This document shows positions 48,413 to 60,431 of a DNA stretch of 64,000 bases, piece by piece (within the stretch, counting starts at the first letter, position 1; every line of letters starts with the position of its first letter). The stretch is from Acomys russatus. Taxonomy: Eukaryota; Chordata; Mammalia; Rodentia; Muridae. The stretch covers positions 11,887,376 through 11,951,375 of the forward strand of contig NC_067161.1 of NCBI RefSeq assembly GCF_903995435.1, given 5' to 3'. The translations under genes were made by a program, and so were the position numbers. The notes below the pieces were generated by a model. The model made no database searches and was not told the origin of the DNA. It saw nothing but the letters and a program-made list of their open reading frames with translations.

Positions 48413-48643
48413 TCAGTAGTTCCCAACCTGTGGGTCGCAACCCCTTTGAGGTTGCGAGAACCTTTCACAAGGCTCACCTAAGACCATTGGAAAACACGAA
48501 TGCTTAGGCTACAGTTCATAGTAGTAGCAAAGTTAGTTATGAAGTACAACAAAAATAATTTTATGGTTCGGGGTGGGGGGGGCCGGTCACCACAACATGA
48601 GGAACTGTATTGAAAGGTCACAACATGAGAAGATGGAGAACCA
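48413..48643 (+). mobile_element. URR1-type non-autonomous hAT element, near complete
   Basis: Starts AGTAGTTCCCAACCTGTGG and ends AGATGGAGAACCAGAGG, an imperfect terminal inverted repeat of the URR1 family. The interior has CCTAAGACCATTGGAAAACAC and CACCACAACATGAGGAACTG. It has no transposase ORF. Confidence 0.82.
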
Positions 48644-48729
48644 GAGGCTTAGTTGGTGTGAGAAGATGCTCCCTGAATGTGGGCGGCATCTTCTGATAGC
48701 AGCTCAGAATTTACTACTACTGCTATTAT

Positions 48730-49650
48730 TGGTTTTTCGAGACAGGGTTTCTCTGTGTAGTCCTGGCTGTCCTGGACTTGTTCTGTAGACCAGGCTGGCC
48801 TCGAACTCACAGAGCTCCACCTGCCTCTGCCTCCCAGAGTGCTAGGATTAAGAGGATGCACCACCACACCCAGCACAGCTCAGATTTAAAAGGGTAGGAG
48901 GGGGATTTCACCTTTTTGCTCACTTTGCTTCAAGCAAGAAGGTCAATCCAGTCTTTGCCATTCCGCCTTGGCCAAAAGTGGAAGAGGAGAGTTTAAGTTG
49001 ACTATGTGTGGTGTGTGCGTGCGTGCATGTGTATCTGTGTGTGAAGAAGGGAGAGGCGTGGTGGCGCTTACCTGTAACCCCGGCGGTTGGTTGATGGAGG
49101 GAGGAGGAGTCATTCTCAACTACATAAATAGTTTGAGGCTAGCCTGGGCTACTCGAGACTCAGTCTCAACAGGTGAACAGACAAGACCAAGTCAAGACTA
49201 GAACAAAACCAGACAACAGGCCTGTCTTCTCAGGCTTGAGGCAAGGGTCCTTCCCACCTTCCACAAGCTGTGTAACTACAGCCCTATCTTGGGGACGTGT
49301 CTCAGATGCGAACTGTGTTCTGGTTCCTTCTGGGCCTAGCACCACACAAGCAAAGCAGTGAATCCATGAGAAAGATCCAGGACAAGCTGGTCTGGGTAAA
49401 AGATTTTCTCAAAGCCCTGGTGGATTGAGGATAAAGGCTATGTAGAAGGAGAGAAGGAGCCTGGAGAGATGGCTCAGTGGTTAAGAGCGCTGCCTGCTCT
49501 TCCAGAGGTCCTGAGTTCAATTCCCAGCAACCGCATGGTGGCTCACAACCATCTGTAATGTGATCTGATGCCCTCTTCTGCAGATGAAGCACTCATATGC
49601 AATAAATAAAATAAATCTTTAAAAAAAAAAAAAAAGAAGAAGAAGAAGAA
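48730..49650. repeat. B1 (-), old B1 (+), B2 (+)
   Basis: Antisense B1 48730-48880; diverged sense B1-like 49047-49175; sense B2 49461-49615 with A/GAA tail to 49655. Confidence 0.83.
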
Positions 49651-49655
49651 GGAAA

Positions 49656-52290
49656 GAATGGATCTTGATGGCTCTGGAGGCTGGCCAGTCTGATGGGGTT
49701 CAGAGGCAGGACCCCATCCTCTTTAGAGTTTGGTCACAAGATGGATCTCCAGATGGGCAGTAGGCAGGGCCTGGCCAGGAGCACAGCTGAAGGCCTGGCT
49801 TTTGGGGATTTGGGCTGTTTCAGCCACCAGGGAGGTTCAGTGAACAGCATCCCCACAAGGCTGTGAAGATCCTCAATACTGTACCACTTGCAGGTCCTCG
49901 TCCTTGCTCCAGAGCCTGCTGCCAGGGGACATTTGGCACTGGCTTTTCAGGAAAGATGAGATCTATCTAAACATGATGCCCAGCAACGGGCTCTTGCTGA
50001 GGCTTCTGGGACATAAGGCAAGGAAGGATCCATCTCCAGTTTAAAGCCAGACTCCTGGCTTTGAGGCTGAGAATTCCTTTCATACTGCCTAATCTGAGCC
50101 ACATTGTGCGTGCCTTTGGCTGGAAGAGCTGTACGAAAACAGTCAGTCAACCAAAACAGTTAATGCAAAACTGTTGCCAGAAGCATTTCATACACGAGCC
50201 TTCTGATTAAGGGGAAAATGAGATCTCCTGTCAGGCAGTTGAGAACAATCAGAGATCTTGTTCTCGCTGTCTTTCTGCTCCCAAAGCTCTGCGCAGGGCC
50301 CCTCATTGGAAGAGAGGTCTGGCCTGAGTTGACAGCCTCCCACGGTCAGATCCTATCATCTCTCTTCCGTCTTCCATGAGGGAGGACAGGATATCTGATG
50401 GGATGCCCATCCTGAGACAAAGGCTTTGACTGCCTCAGGGAAAGCCTGTCCCTCACAGAGGAGCCTAGTGGGTACACAGCAGGGGGGAATTCTGCCAACC
50501 ACAACGGTTGTGGGGGAGAAGCATCCGGAGACTGTCTGGCCCCTTGGTCTCACTGTCTGGACTTGAATTGGGAAAAGGGTGGGGGGGAGGGTGTGCTTTT
50601 GCAGGAGTGACCGGGGAGGCCCTCCTGTTCCATCGATAGCTAGCCCTGTGTGGGGTAGGTAGCACAGAGGGGGAGACTAGGAGCTAGACGTGGGACCTGG
50701 AGTCAGACAACTCTGATCTTAAGGAGTTCACTAAATCCTCAGGGTGTCTGCAGAAATAAACTCCACGGGGGGTCAGCAAGGAAGGAGCAAATCTATGGAG
50801 AGGTGATGGTGTTTATTGATGAAGATAGTGATGCTGGTGGTGATGATGATGATGACGGTGTTGGTAACAGTGATGGTGATGATAACTAAAGCTGGCATCC
50901 TGGGAGGCACTTCCTGTATACCCTGCTGGTGAGGTTTACACTGCATGCTTCTCGAAATGTTTGATGCTACACTGATGCGGACAAATGCTCAATCAGCGTT
51001 ATTTAATTTATGTCAAATAGCTATGCTATTACCTTTAATTATAGATGAGTAAACGGAGGGCGAGAAGGGACCATGTTGCCAGAAGCTGTTATACATATGC
51101 TCGGGTTCATCTGCCCACAGCGTGTATGCATGTGAGCTCTTGTGCAGCAGAGGGCTCCTTGGCTCAAGCTCTCCAGGACACAGAGGCAGCCAGCAAAATA
51201 GCAAGGACCTCTGTAAAACTCTCTGTCCCCAAGTATGGGGGACTGTCACTCACGGGATTTGATTGTTGATCTACAGACTTTGAATTTCTCATAAGGAAGC
51301 AGCTCCCAGGCAGGCTGAGCTGATGAGGTGTGTTCTCCAAAGGGAATCTCCATTTTGGGGAGGTGAAAAAAAATTTTTGGACATACAGGAGTAATGCTTG
51401 AATGCCAGTGTGATTGCACTAAACGCCACTGAGTTGTTCACTCTTCAGTGGTTACTTTTGTGTAATGTGACTATTGCCTGTATAAAAATGAATTTAAAAA
51501 GGTGGTAGAGAGAGATCTGTTGGCCCAGCAGGGAGCGATCAGCTGACTGAGGACTGTGGGGGCCACCAGGCAGCTTCTAAGAGTTAAAAGAGGCTCAGGA
51601 CTATCAGCTATCAAGTACAAAGGGCCTCTGGTCTTATAACACAAGAGATCAAATTCTTCCCTCAACTAAGTGAGTTCTGAAGAGAGCCAAGCCTCAGAGT
51701 CACCATAGCCCTGGCCGACGCCTGAATTGCAGCCTTGTGAAACCTGAGGCAGAGAACATTGCTCAGCCATCCAGAACTCATGACCCCAGCAACCTGGGGC
51801 AAGAAATGGGTGCTGCATTCAACCACGGAATTTTCGGTCATTTGTTAAGCAGTATGAAAAACTAAAACAATAGGATAAGCCAACCAGGACGAGTGTTCTG
51901 GAAAAAGAACCAAATCTTCAGTGATGAGGTGTGGAGAGGGATCTGGAAAGGCTTGGGTGGTGAATCCTTTTCTACCAGTAGCTTTTGCTCATGGGCTTAG
52001 ATAGCTGATAGCTCTCCCAGACCACCTGGTCCACAACAGTGGGAAAGCCAGTGCTCCACTGGGCAAGACCCCAGACCTAAGCGCAGTCTGGTTTGTATTA
52101 AATATCATAGGCTCAGTATTCCTTCCTGTCAGAAGCCAATGTCTCTTCTCTGTGTCCTATTGGAAATATAAATTATTTAAGGCGAGGGTTGGTGGATCGG
52201 GAGGAAACCTGAAGGGTCCTTCAGAGGCCTCCTCCATACTTAACCCACATGTGGAACCCCCTGGCAGGAAGGTAGGGTGGCAAAGTGAAG
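49656..52290. other. Long repeat-poor intergenic region
   Basis: 2.6 kb without B1/B2. MIR-like pieces near 50695-50740 and 50995-51095; an imperfect GAT-rich tract at 50818-50886. No gene recognised. Confidence 0.45.
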
Positions 52291-53430
52291 TGATGCATGG
52301 AGGTGCACGTCTGTGACATCAGTCAGCACTTAGAAGGTGAGGGCTAAGGATGCAGCTCCATAGCAGAATGGCTTGACAAGCAAGTGCAGGAAGGGCCCTG
52401 CCTTAAGTGCCAGCACAGGGGTGGGGGTGGGGAGCTCAAGAGCAGCCTGAGTTATCTCAAGAGCCAACCAACCACAGACAGCGCCCTCACTCTGATGTCC
52501 CCACAGGTTGGCAGAGGGTGGCATAAAGTATATATACTGCCACCGTAGCATTTCTGGGGACGTTTCTACTCCTGTGACATAGCTGGCATGACGTCACACT
52601 CTTTCCCTTTTTTGTGTTGCTGGTGATGGGGCTAAGGTTCTTGTACGTGCTAAGCAAGGTGTCCTAGTTTGCTTTCTATTGCCACGAGGAAATATACTGA
52701 CCAAAAGCAACTCGGAGAGGAAAAGGTTTTTTTTTTTTTTTTTTTTTTTTTGGGTTTTCAAGGCAGGGTTTCTCTGTGTAGCCTTGGCCATCCTGGACTC
52801 ACTTTGTAGACCAGGCTGGCCTCGAACTCACAGCGATCTGCCTGCCTCTGCCTCCCGAGTGCTGGGATGAAAGGCGTACGCCACCATGCCCGGCTTGAAA
52901 AGGTTTGTTTTACCTTATAGGTCACGGCCCTTTATTGAGGGAGGTCAGGGCAGGGACTCAGGTAGAAGTCTGGAGTCAGGAACTGTAGCAGAGGCCATGG
53001 AGGAGTGCTGCCTATGGCTAACTCAGCCTGCTTTCTTATGCAACCCAGGACCACCTGCCCAGAGATGACGCTGCCCACAGTGGGTTGGACCCTCCCCCTG
53101 TCAACCATTATGTTTTTGTTTGTTTGTTTGTTTGTTTTGGGTTTTTTGAGACAGGGTCTCTCTGTGTAGCCTTGACTGTCCTGGACTTGCTTTGTGGACC
53201 AGGCTGAACTCACAGCAATCCACCTGCCTCTGCCTCCCAAGTGCTGGGATTAAAGGCGTGCGCCACCACGCCCGGCTCTGTCAACTATTATGAATCAAGA
53301 ACATGCACTGCAGACTTGCCTGTGGGCGGATCTTAGGGACTATTTCTTCAATGGGTACCTTCTCTTCGCAAAGGGCTGTAGCATGTGTCAAGTTGACATA
53401 AACTAACTAGGTCAACACTAAATCTTGCAA
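52290..53430. repeat. ID-like SINE, then rodent repeat split by two B1 SINEs
   Basis: ID-like 52335-52425 (sense). A RMER1-like repeat spans 52665-53430 and is interrupted by antisense B1 at 52727-52893 (flanked by GAAAAGG) and 53110-53278 (flanked by CTGTCAACCATTATG and CTGTCAACTATTATG). Confidence 0.8.
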
Positions 53431-54169
53431 AGTAAAGGAAATAAAGGGCCTTACTTTTACTAGTTTAAGTCTCCAGAGCTCTTATTGGGAAGGGAGGACT
53501 TCCTCTCCCACATCCAGAAGCTGTGGGCAGGCTGGGAGCACAGTGGCAGAAGGGACCAGCTCTGCTTCTCGTGTTAAACTGAGACTGCTCAGACATCTGC
53601 GATAGTGTCCTGTTAGTAGGAAAGCGTGCAAGCCTTGAACGATGAGGGGAGACAACCTGCCTGGAGGCTTTATCTCGGGAGCACCACAAAGTGGCAAGAG
53701 TGGAAGCGTGAAACTAGTGTCACTAACCCAGGGAGAGAAGACGCACAGCAGCAGGAGAAAGAATGGGTGTCCTGAGCTATGATGGAACCTCACAGTCGGA
53801 AGGTACAGTTCATGGTCCCGGAAAGACCTGGATTTGTCAGCCCAGGGCTCTGGGACGTAGGCAAAGGTGTTGGCTGAGCTTCCTTGCTGGCTTGTCACTT
53901 AGTCTTTTGTCTTGTCTTTGACAATGCTCTTTTGCTGCTCCCACTCGCGTTTCAGTGAGTGCAGCAAAGAAGCCTACGGTGACCCTCTAAAACACTGTTT
54001 AGAAGCATGTGAAAGGCCCTGGGCTTGTTTTCTGCTTCCCAGGGGGGAGCTCCTTTGAAAAGTACACATGAATGTGTGCGTATGAACATGCTGAGGCCAC
54101 AGGTTGCTGTTGAATATGTTTTCTGATTGCTCTCCACCTTAATAATTTTTACGTTTTAGAAATTACACT

Positions 54170-54330
54170 TACTAGCTGGGCGTGGTGGCACATGCCTTTA
54201 ATCCCAGCCCTTGGGAGGTAGAGTCAGGGGGATCGCTGTGAGCTCAAGGTCAGCCTGTTCTACAAAGTGAGTCTAGGACAGCCAAGGCTACACAGAGAAA
54301 CCCTGTCTTGAAAAACAAACAAACAAAATT
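54170..54330 (+). repeat. B1 SINE
   Basis: Full-length sense B1 with (CAAA)n tail. The preceding 53440-54165 is unique sequence. Confidence 0.9.
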
Positions 54331-54419
54331 ACACTTACTTATTTTGTAGTGGTGTGTGTGTGTATGTGTGTGTGTGTACATACTGAAGGAGACATGAACC
54401 TGTTTTTTAGGATCCCAAG

Positions 54420-54875
54420 TGCGGGATTGTGAGAGAACAGGTGAGGTTAATCCACTAGAAGATTGACCACCTCGTGTGGGAGCTTGATTGTTGCCAGCTG
54501 AAAAGAGCTCGTGAACAGAATCTGGGAGGAGATATATAAATGAGCCCAAAACTAGAGGCAGGGCATTTTGGAGACTTGGGATAGTTTTGGCTGTTCATTG
54601 CTGCACTTCGAGACGCTCCTAGAGAGAACTGCTTGAGGGAAGACTTCGGGGCTCCAGCTCCTGCTGAGGTTCGGGGTTCTGGTTACTGTATTTTCCAGCA
54701 GAAGAAATCCTGCTGATTGTGCCAGGAGAATCGCTTCTCGGAACTGATATTCTTAAGGTTTTGTGTTGTGTCTATTAATCTTCATTTCCTATTGTTTTGG
54801 CTAGTCAGGTTATAAGTGACGTATGCTCAGTCACTAAGTTGTTAATAAAATATATTGGTTAAGAAAATTGAGCAT
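54420..54875 (+). mobile_element. Possible solo LTR
   Basis: A 450 bp segment with a TATA-like ATATATAAAT at about 54532-54541 and AATAAA at about 54843-54848, in the spacing of a short retroviral LTR. There is no adjoining internal sequence. I could not match a named family, so this is tentative. Confidence 0.3.
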
Positions 54876-54879
54876 ACAA

Positions 54880-55225
54880 CACACCCCTGCTCAAATGTTT
54901 TAGCATGCTTGTGGAGGTCAGAGGACAAATCCCAGGGGTTGGGCCTCCCCTTCCTCCATGGGGGTTCAGAGGATAGAACTCAGGTCATCAAGCTTGGTGG
55001 CAGCACCTTTATTCACTCGCTGCCCCACCCACCTTATATTTGAGATGAGGTCTGTCAAACCAGCAACTTAACACGTCAGCTAGATGGGTCCTCTGCCTCT
55101 CCAGTGGTGGGATTACAGCTGTGCACTACTGAACCCGGCTTTTACGTGGGTGCTGATGATCTGACAAAGGTTTTCAGGTTTGCGTGGCAAGCGCCGTAGC
55201 CACTGAGCCATTCTCCCAGTCCCCA
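54880..55225 (-). repeat. Old B3/B1 remnants
   Basis: Antisense B3-like 54895-55030, B1-like 55030-55138 and a B2/B3 end 55140-55225 (GAGCCATTCTCCCAGTCCCC). Confidence 0.65.
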
Positions 55226-55682
55226 AGAAGATCTCTTTGGACTGAAAGGGCCCCCCCCCCTTTTTTTTTCTTTTGGTGGCTGAACTGCAATGGGAACGTG
55301 TGGCAAAGAGGGAATATTTAAGCACCCTTCCTGGGGGCAGCGATGCCAAGGGGAGCACGTGGGGCCCAGGAGTGGATTTCTCGATTCTGATCCCCAGGCC
55401 AGGCTACAAGGCAGCTTGCCCTTCTGTGCTCTCAGTGGATGGGCAGAAAATCAATGGCTTTGCTCTGCTGACCAAAATGTTCCTGACAACCCCAAAGCAG
55501 GAGACCATTAAAATACCACAGACACAATTATTCACTATGAAGATGTAGCTATTGATTTAACAGTTACAGGGATGATATGTGGGGAAGACAAGTGACAACA
55601 GGGTCTCCAGAGCACCCTCCTGGAGCCTAGCAATCAGCTGGGAGGACGATGAAAGCTGAGTGCATATATTTAAAAAAAAAAT

Positions 55683-56225
55683 TTTTTTTTTGAGACAGGG
55701 TTTTCTGTGTAGCCTTGGCTGTCCTGGGCTTGCTTTGTAGACCAGGCTGGCCTCGAACTCACAGCGGTCCACCTGCCTCTGCCTCCCAAGCGCTGGAATT
55801 AAAGGCATGCACCACCATGCCTGGCTTCTATTTTAAATTTTTTATTATTATTTTTCAAGACAGTGTCTCTCTGTGTAGTCTTGGCTGTGCTGGAATTCGC
55901 TCTTCGTACTAGGCTGGCCTTGAATTCGTATAGATCCACCTGCTTCTGCCTCCCAAGGGTTGGGATTAAGGTGTGCAACACCACTGCCTGACTGAGCTTT
56001 TTGTTACATTTACCATTTAAAACATTGTATCATTTATAAGTATAGGTCTGTGTGGTATATGCCTCATGCATGCAGGTACCTATAGAGACCAGAAGAGGGC
56101 ATTGGATCATGGAGCTTGAGTCACAGGCATCTGTGAACCGCCAAGTATGGACACTGGGACCTGTTGGGCTCTGTACAAAAGCACTATGTACCCTTAACTG
56201 CAGAGCCATCTCTCCAGCTCTCCAC

Positions 56226-56290
<65 letters not shown>

Positions 56291-56483
56291 ATATATATTT
56301 TAAAATTTATTTTTATTTTTTATTTTAGGCCAATTGTGGTATACATCATGCCTTTAATTTCACAACAGAGGCAGAGGCATGCAGGATCTCTGTGAATGTG
56401 GCCAGTCTGGTCTTCATAGGCCGTTCTAGGCCATCCAGGATTACATGGTGAGAGTCTCTCAAAAACAAAACATAACACAACTT

Positions 56484-56550
<67 letters not shown>

Positions 56551-56790
56551 AGGCGTTCTCTGTGTAGACTAGGCTGTCCTGGAACTCACAGAGATCTGTC
56601 TGCCTCTGCCTCCTGAGCACTGGGGCTACACAAATTTTTCTTCCTTTTTTCTTTTTCTTTTCTTTTCTTTCTTTCTTTCTTTTTTTTCCCCGAGACAGGG
56701 TTTCTCTGTGTAGTCTTGGCTGTCCTGGACTTGCTTTGTAGAGCAGGCTGACCTCGAACTCACAGCGACCCACCTGCCTCTGCCTCCCTC
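55683..56790. repeat. SINE and microsatellite cluster
   Basis: Antisense B1 55683-55825 and 55845-55995; B3-like 56030-56220; GT tract 56228-56275; diverged sense B1 56332-56470; CT tract 56483-56547; antisense B1 pieces 56548-56635 and 56685-56787. Confidence 0.83.
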
Positions 56791-57034
56791 TGTTTCTTTT
56801 TAAACGTTCATTCATGGACTTAGCGTTCACCAGTGGGTTGAGGTTTAGTCTTGAATTTTGTAAGCTCTTGGAGTGGCCTCAAACGCGTGACCACACAGGC
56901 ACCACAGAGGATCGTCCCCTCTCTCCTTCCTTTATTCCTCCTTCCATACCCCCTTTACTTTGCGCTGCCAGAGACTTAACAGAGGCATTCCACAGTCATC
57001 CAGTTACTTTGTACTTGGAGACCTGCTCTTGTTT

Positions 57035-57140
57035 AGCTGCCCCGGGCCATCTTGAAGTTCCTCTGCAGCCCAGGTTGCCCTTGAATTTGTATTCTTCCTT
57101 CAGAGTCCTCTGTGCTGGGATTACAGGCCTATATCACCGG
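57035..57140 (-). repeat. Old B1-like fragment
   Basis: Diverged antisense B1-like sequence (GCAGCCCAGGTTGCCCTTGAA). Confidence 0.5.
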
Positions 57141-57141
57141 G

Positions 57142-57780
57142 ACTGCTGCGGCCCAAGTCTTTCTACAGAGACTGATGTAGGAGACCCAAGAAATCTGAAT
57201 GCCCACGTCAAGGGGACACAATGGTATGTGTGGTTCCAACGAGCCCTTCCCCCACCCAGATATTCCTGGCAGAGAGAGAAGTGACCTTTGGGCTCTGCTC
57301 CCTATCTGGGGCCTGGTCATAAATGTGATTTTTGGATGGAAAAGCACCCTGGTCTTGAAGCCCACATTGTTGCCACCAGCGTGTCACTTTTGTCAAGAGC
57401 AATGTACGCAATTAATAGAGGAGGCAGGACTGGCCGAGAACCAATTATAACAAACATTTCAGATATCTGCCCCAGAGCAGAAACATACATTCCATTGATT
57501 GGTGACAATCACTTCTGGTGTCTGTGCCCCCTCAGGTCCTGTTTTCTACACCTTTGGGGACCTTTGTGAAATGTCAATCTTTTGGGCCTTTGCAGAGCTC
57601 GGTCCCTGTAGTCTCGGCTCTGCCACACACACCTGGGTCCTGTGCAAAGAGAACCCAGGGCGTATCTTTTGCTGCTGATATTTGCTTTGTTCCGCTTCTC
57701 CCCTGGTACATAAGATGTCCTAAGAAAACCGTACAAACAATCCCAGAGGCAGCACCCAGAGATTAAGCAATGCTGTTCTC
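57142..57780. other. Repeat-free island, candidate conserved non-coding element
   Basis: About 640 bp of complex unique sequence between SINE-rich flanks, with several homeodomain- and CCAAT-type words (AATTAATAG, CCAATTATAA, GATTGGTGACAATCAC). Function unknown. Confidence 0.35.
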
Positions 57781-58079
57781 TCGGGGCTGGGCTGTGTGTG
57801 TGTACCGGGAGGCAAGATCTGCGGCTAAGAGGCTTGTTCTCGCTCACTCATAGCAGCACAGGGGTCCTCCGTCTCAGTCCGTGACTAGGTGGATGACTGA
57901 GCCCAGTTCCTGAATTGTGTCTAACAGTCAGGTTTGGGTGCTGACCGATCTTATAGGGTAAAGTTTGCTCTCCTGCCCGGTGTCTGAGGGCAGCAAGGGG
58001 AGGCAGTGGGGCGGAGGTGATGAGTCTCTGTCATCCCTCTGCAGAGACAATGGCGGGACCCGGCCCAGAACTGAATTGT

Positions 58080-58935
58080 TTGTGTACGTGTGTATGTGTG
58101 TGCGTGTGCATGTTTATGTGTAGTGTGTGTGTGTGTATTTGTGCCTGTGTTCATGTGTATCCACTGGGCAAGGGAAGGGGCTGCGAGTGTGCCTCAGTTT
58201 GTGGAAGACAGGATAGAGAGCTTATAGGAGTTGGTTGTTTCCTCCATCTTGTGAGCACACTGAACTCAGGTCTAGTTGGCCTTAGCCTCAGACACTTTTA
58301 CCTGTTGAGCCATCTTATCAGGCCCTACTTTTTCATTCCCCCCCTTTTTTATTTTAAAGAAAACAAACGTGAAACATTTGTTGTTATTATTATCATTATC
58401 ATCATTATCGTTATTATTATTATTTTTTTTGTTTTTGTTTTTTTGATACAGGGTTTCTCTGTGTAGCCCTAGCTGTACTAGACTCGCTTTGTAGACCAGT
58501 CTGACCTCGAACTCACAGCGCTGAGATTAAAGGCATGCGCCACCACACCTGCCTGCCTCCTTGAGTGTTAGTCCTGGGATTAAAGGCATGCACCACTGCT
58601 CCCAGCATATTTATTTATTTATTTATTTGTAACTAAGAAGAACCAGCAAATAGATAGGGTAAGAAATTAAATATAAACACAAGTTCTACCCCAGCCCTAT
58701 TTATCTAAGGCAGTGTAGCCAAATGAACTCTTGGAGGTACCACTTGGTTAACAGAACCCCTTCTATTTTTCCTTTTCCCCCTTAAAGAAATGTTTTTTCA
58801 AGACCGGGTTATTCTGTGCAGCCTTGGTTGTTCTGGACTTGCTTTGTAGACCAGGCTGGCCTCAAAGTCACCAAAATCTTCCTGTCTCTGCCTCCTGAGT
58901 TCTGGGATAAAAGGCATGTGCCACCACGCCCAGCT
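58080..58935. repeat. GT-rich tract, TTA/TCA simple repeat and B1 SINEs
   Basis: GT-rich 58078-58140; (ATT/ATC)n 58381-58430; antisense B1 58432-58548 with a second B1 tail at 58563-58607; antisense B1 58790-58935. Confidence 0.8.
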
Positions 58936-59079
58936 TCTGACGTCTTGTTTAATAAATATTTTGAAGTCAAGGGCACTTGCTGCTAAGCGTGGCCTGATTT
59001 TGATTGCCAGGACCTATGTGGTGAAGAAGAGAACCAACTCCCACAAGTAGTGCTCCGACCTCTACACCCATAAACACTC

Positions 59080-59344
59080 CACTGCACACATACACCACAC
59101 ATCTCTCACACACACACGCATACACACCCATACACACCCTACCACACACATACACCACACATCTCATACACACACCCATGCACACATACGTGCACACAAA
59201 CCCATACACACGCCATCACACACATATACTACACATCTCACACACACATACACACACACACCCATCACACACATACACCACACATCTCACACACATATGC
59301 ACACACGCATGTACACACACCCATACACACCCCACCCCACACAT

Positions 59345-59390
<46 letters not shown>
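59080..59390 (+). repeat. Compound CA-rich minisatellite/microsatellite
   Basis: Four irregular copies of a block containing CACATACACCACACATCT, with variable CA spacers, end in a pure (CA)n at 59342-59388. Confidence 0.85.
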
Positions 59391-59391
<1 letters not shown>

Positions 59392-59429
59392 CATACAGAA
59401 TACATTAAAAAACATGTTTTTTAGGCCAG

Positions 59430-59551
59430 GTGGTGGTGATGCACACTTTTAATCCCAGAATTTGAGGCCAGCCTAGTCTACAAAGCGAGTCCAGGACAGC
59501 CAGGACTACACAGAGGAACCCTGTCTCAAGATAACAACAACAACAAAAACC

Positions 59552-59584
<33 letters not shown>

Positions 59585-59825
59585 ATGATTTTTTTTAAGG
59601 CAAAGTCTTGCTGTGTAGCTCAGGCTGGCCTCAAATCATGACAATTTTCTTGCCTTGGTCTCCATTGCAGGAGTGAGCCACTATGACAGCTTAACTTTGC
59701 TCTTTTTTAAGGGGAAAGGTTAAGATAGGATTATAATATATAGGCCAGGCTGTCCTTGACCTTTCCATCCTGCCTTAACCCCCTGAGTGCTGGATTACAG
59801 GAGTGAGCCACTACGCTTGGCTGGT
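59430..59825. repeat. B1 (+) and two old B1-like (-)
   Basis: Sense B1 59430-59580 with A tail; antisense diverged copies 59588-59690 and 59725-59822. Confidence 0.75.
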
Positions 59826-60430
59826 GCTTTCTGTGTAATACCAGGTAGCATTCAGCATGGTGTACTGTTATCCTGGACCTTACCAACAGGTTTGGAGGGC
59901 CGTCTGAGGCTGGCAAAACTGTATAGATATTTTGCATAATACGCACCTGTGACCTACTTTTTGAGCAGCCTATACTGGATCCCACCCCAGAAATTCTGGT
60001 TTGATTGGTCTAGGGTGTGGGCCTGGCTCTCTCAAGTTCAGGTGATTCCCATTGCGTTGCAGCCCTGGCGGAGGGCCTGTTCTTCAAGCCTTCTCCTGAG
60101 AGTCCTGGGAGGGCAGAAAACAGGGGTCAAAGAGGGCACACTGGAGGAGGAGGGAGAGGATGCTGAGCAGCAGGGAGGGACAAGTTCCGCGTTTTTGCAC
60201 GTCATAGCATCATAGCTGGAATCTTTTAGGTGACACTTTGAGAAACGGCCCAGGGAGGCTTACGGGCAAGGAGGGTTTTCTGCTGCTGCCGGCATCTCCC
60301 CTGCCTGGAATTTGTTAGACTCGGCCTTCCGGCTTCTCCTCCTAGGTTGCAGAATCAGAGTCAGCATCATAACGAGGCTCTCCGGGGACTTCTCGACACA
60401 TTTGGAAGACACACGGCACAAGCTGAACAC
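59826..60430. other. Unique intergenic segment
   Basis: No repeat or gene recognised; a B1 fragment begins at 60432. Confidence 0.45.
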
Positions 60431-60431
60431 T

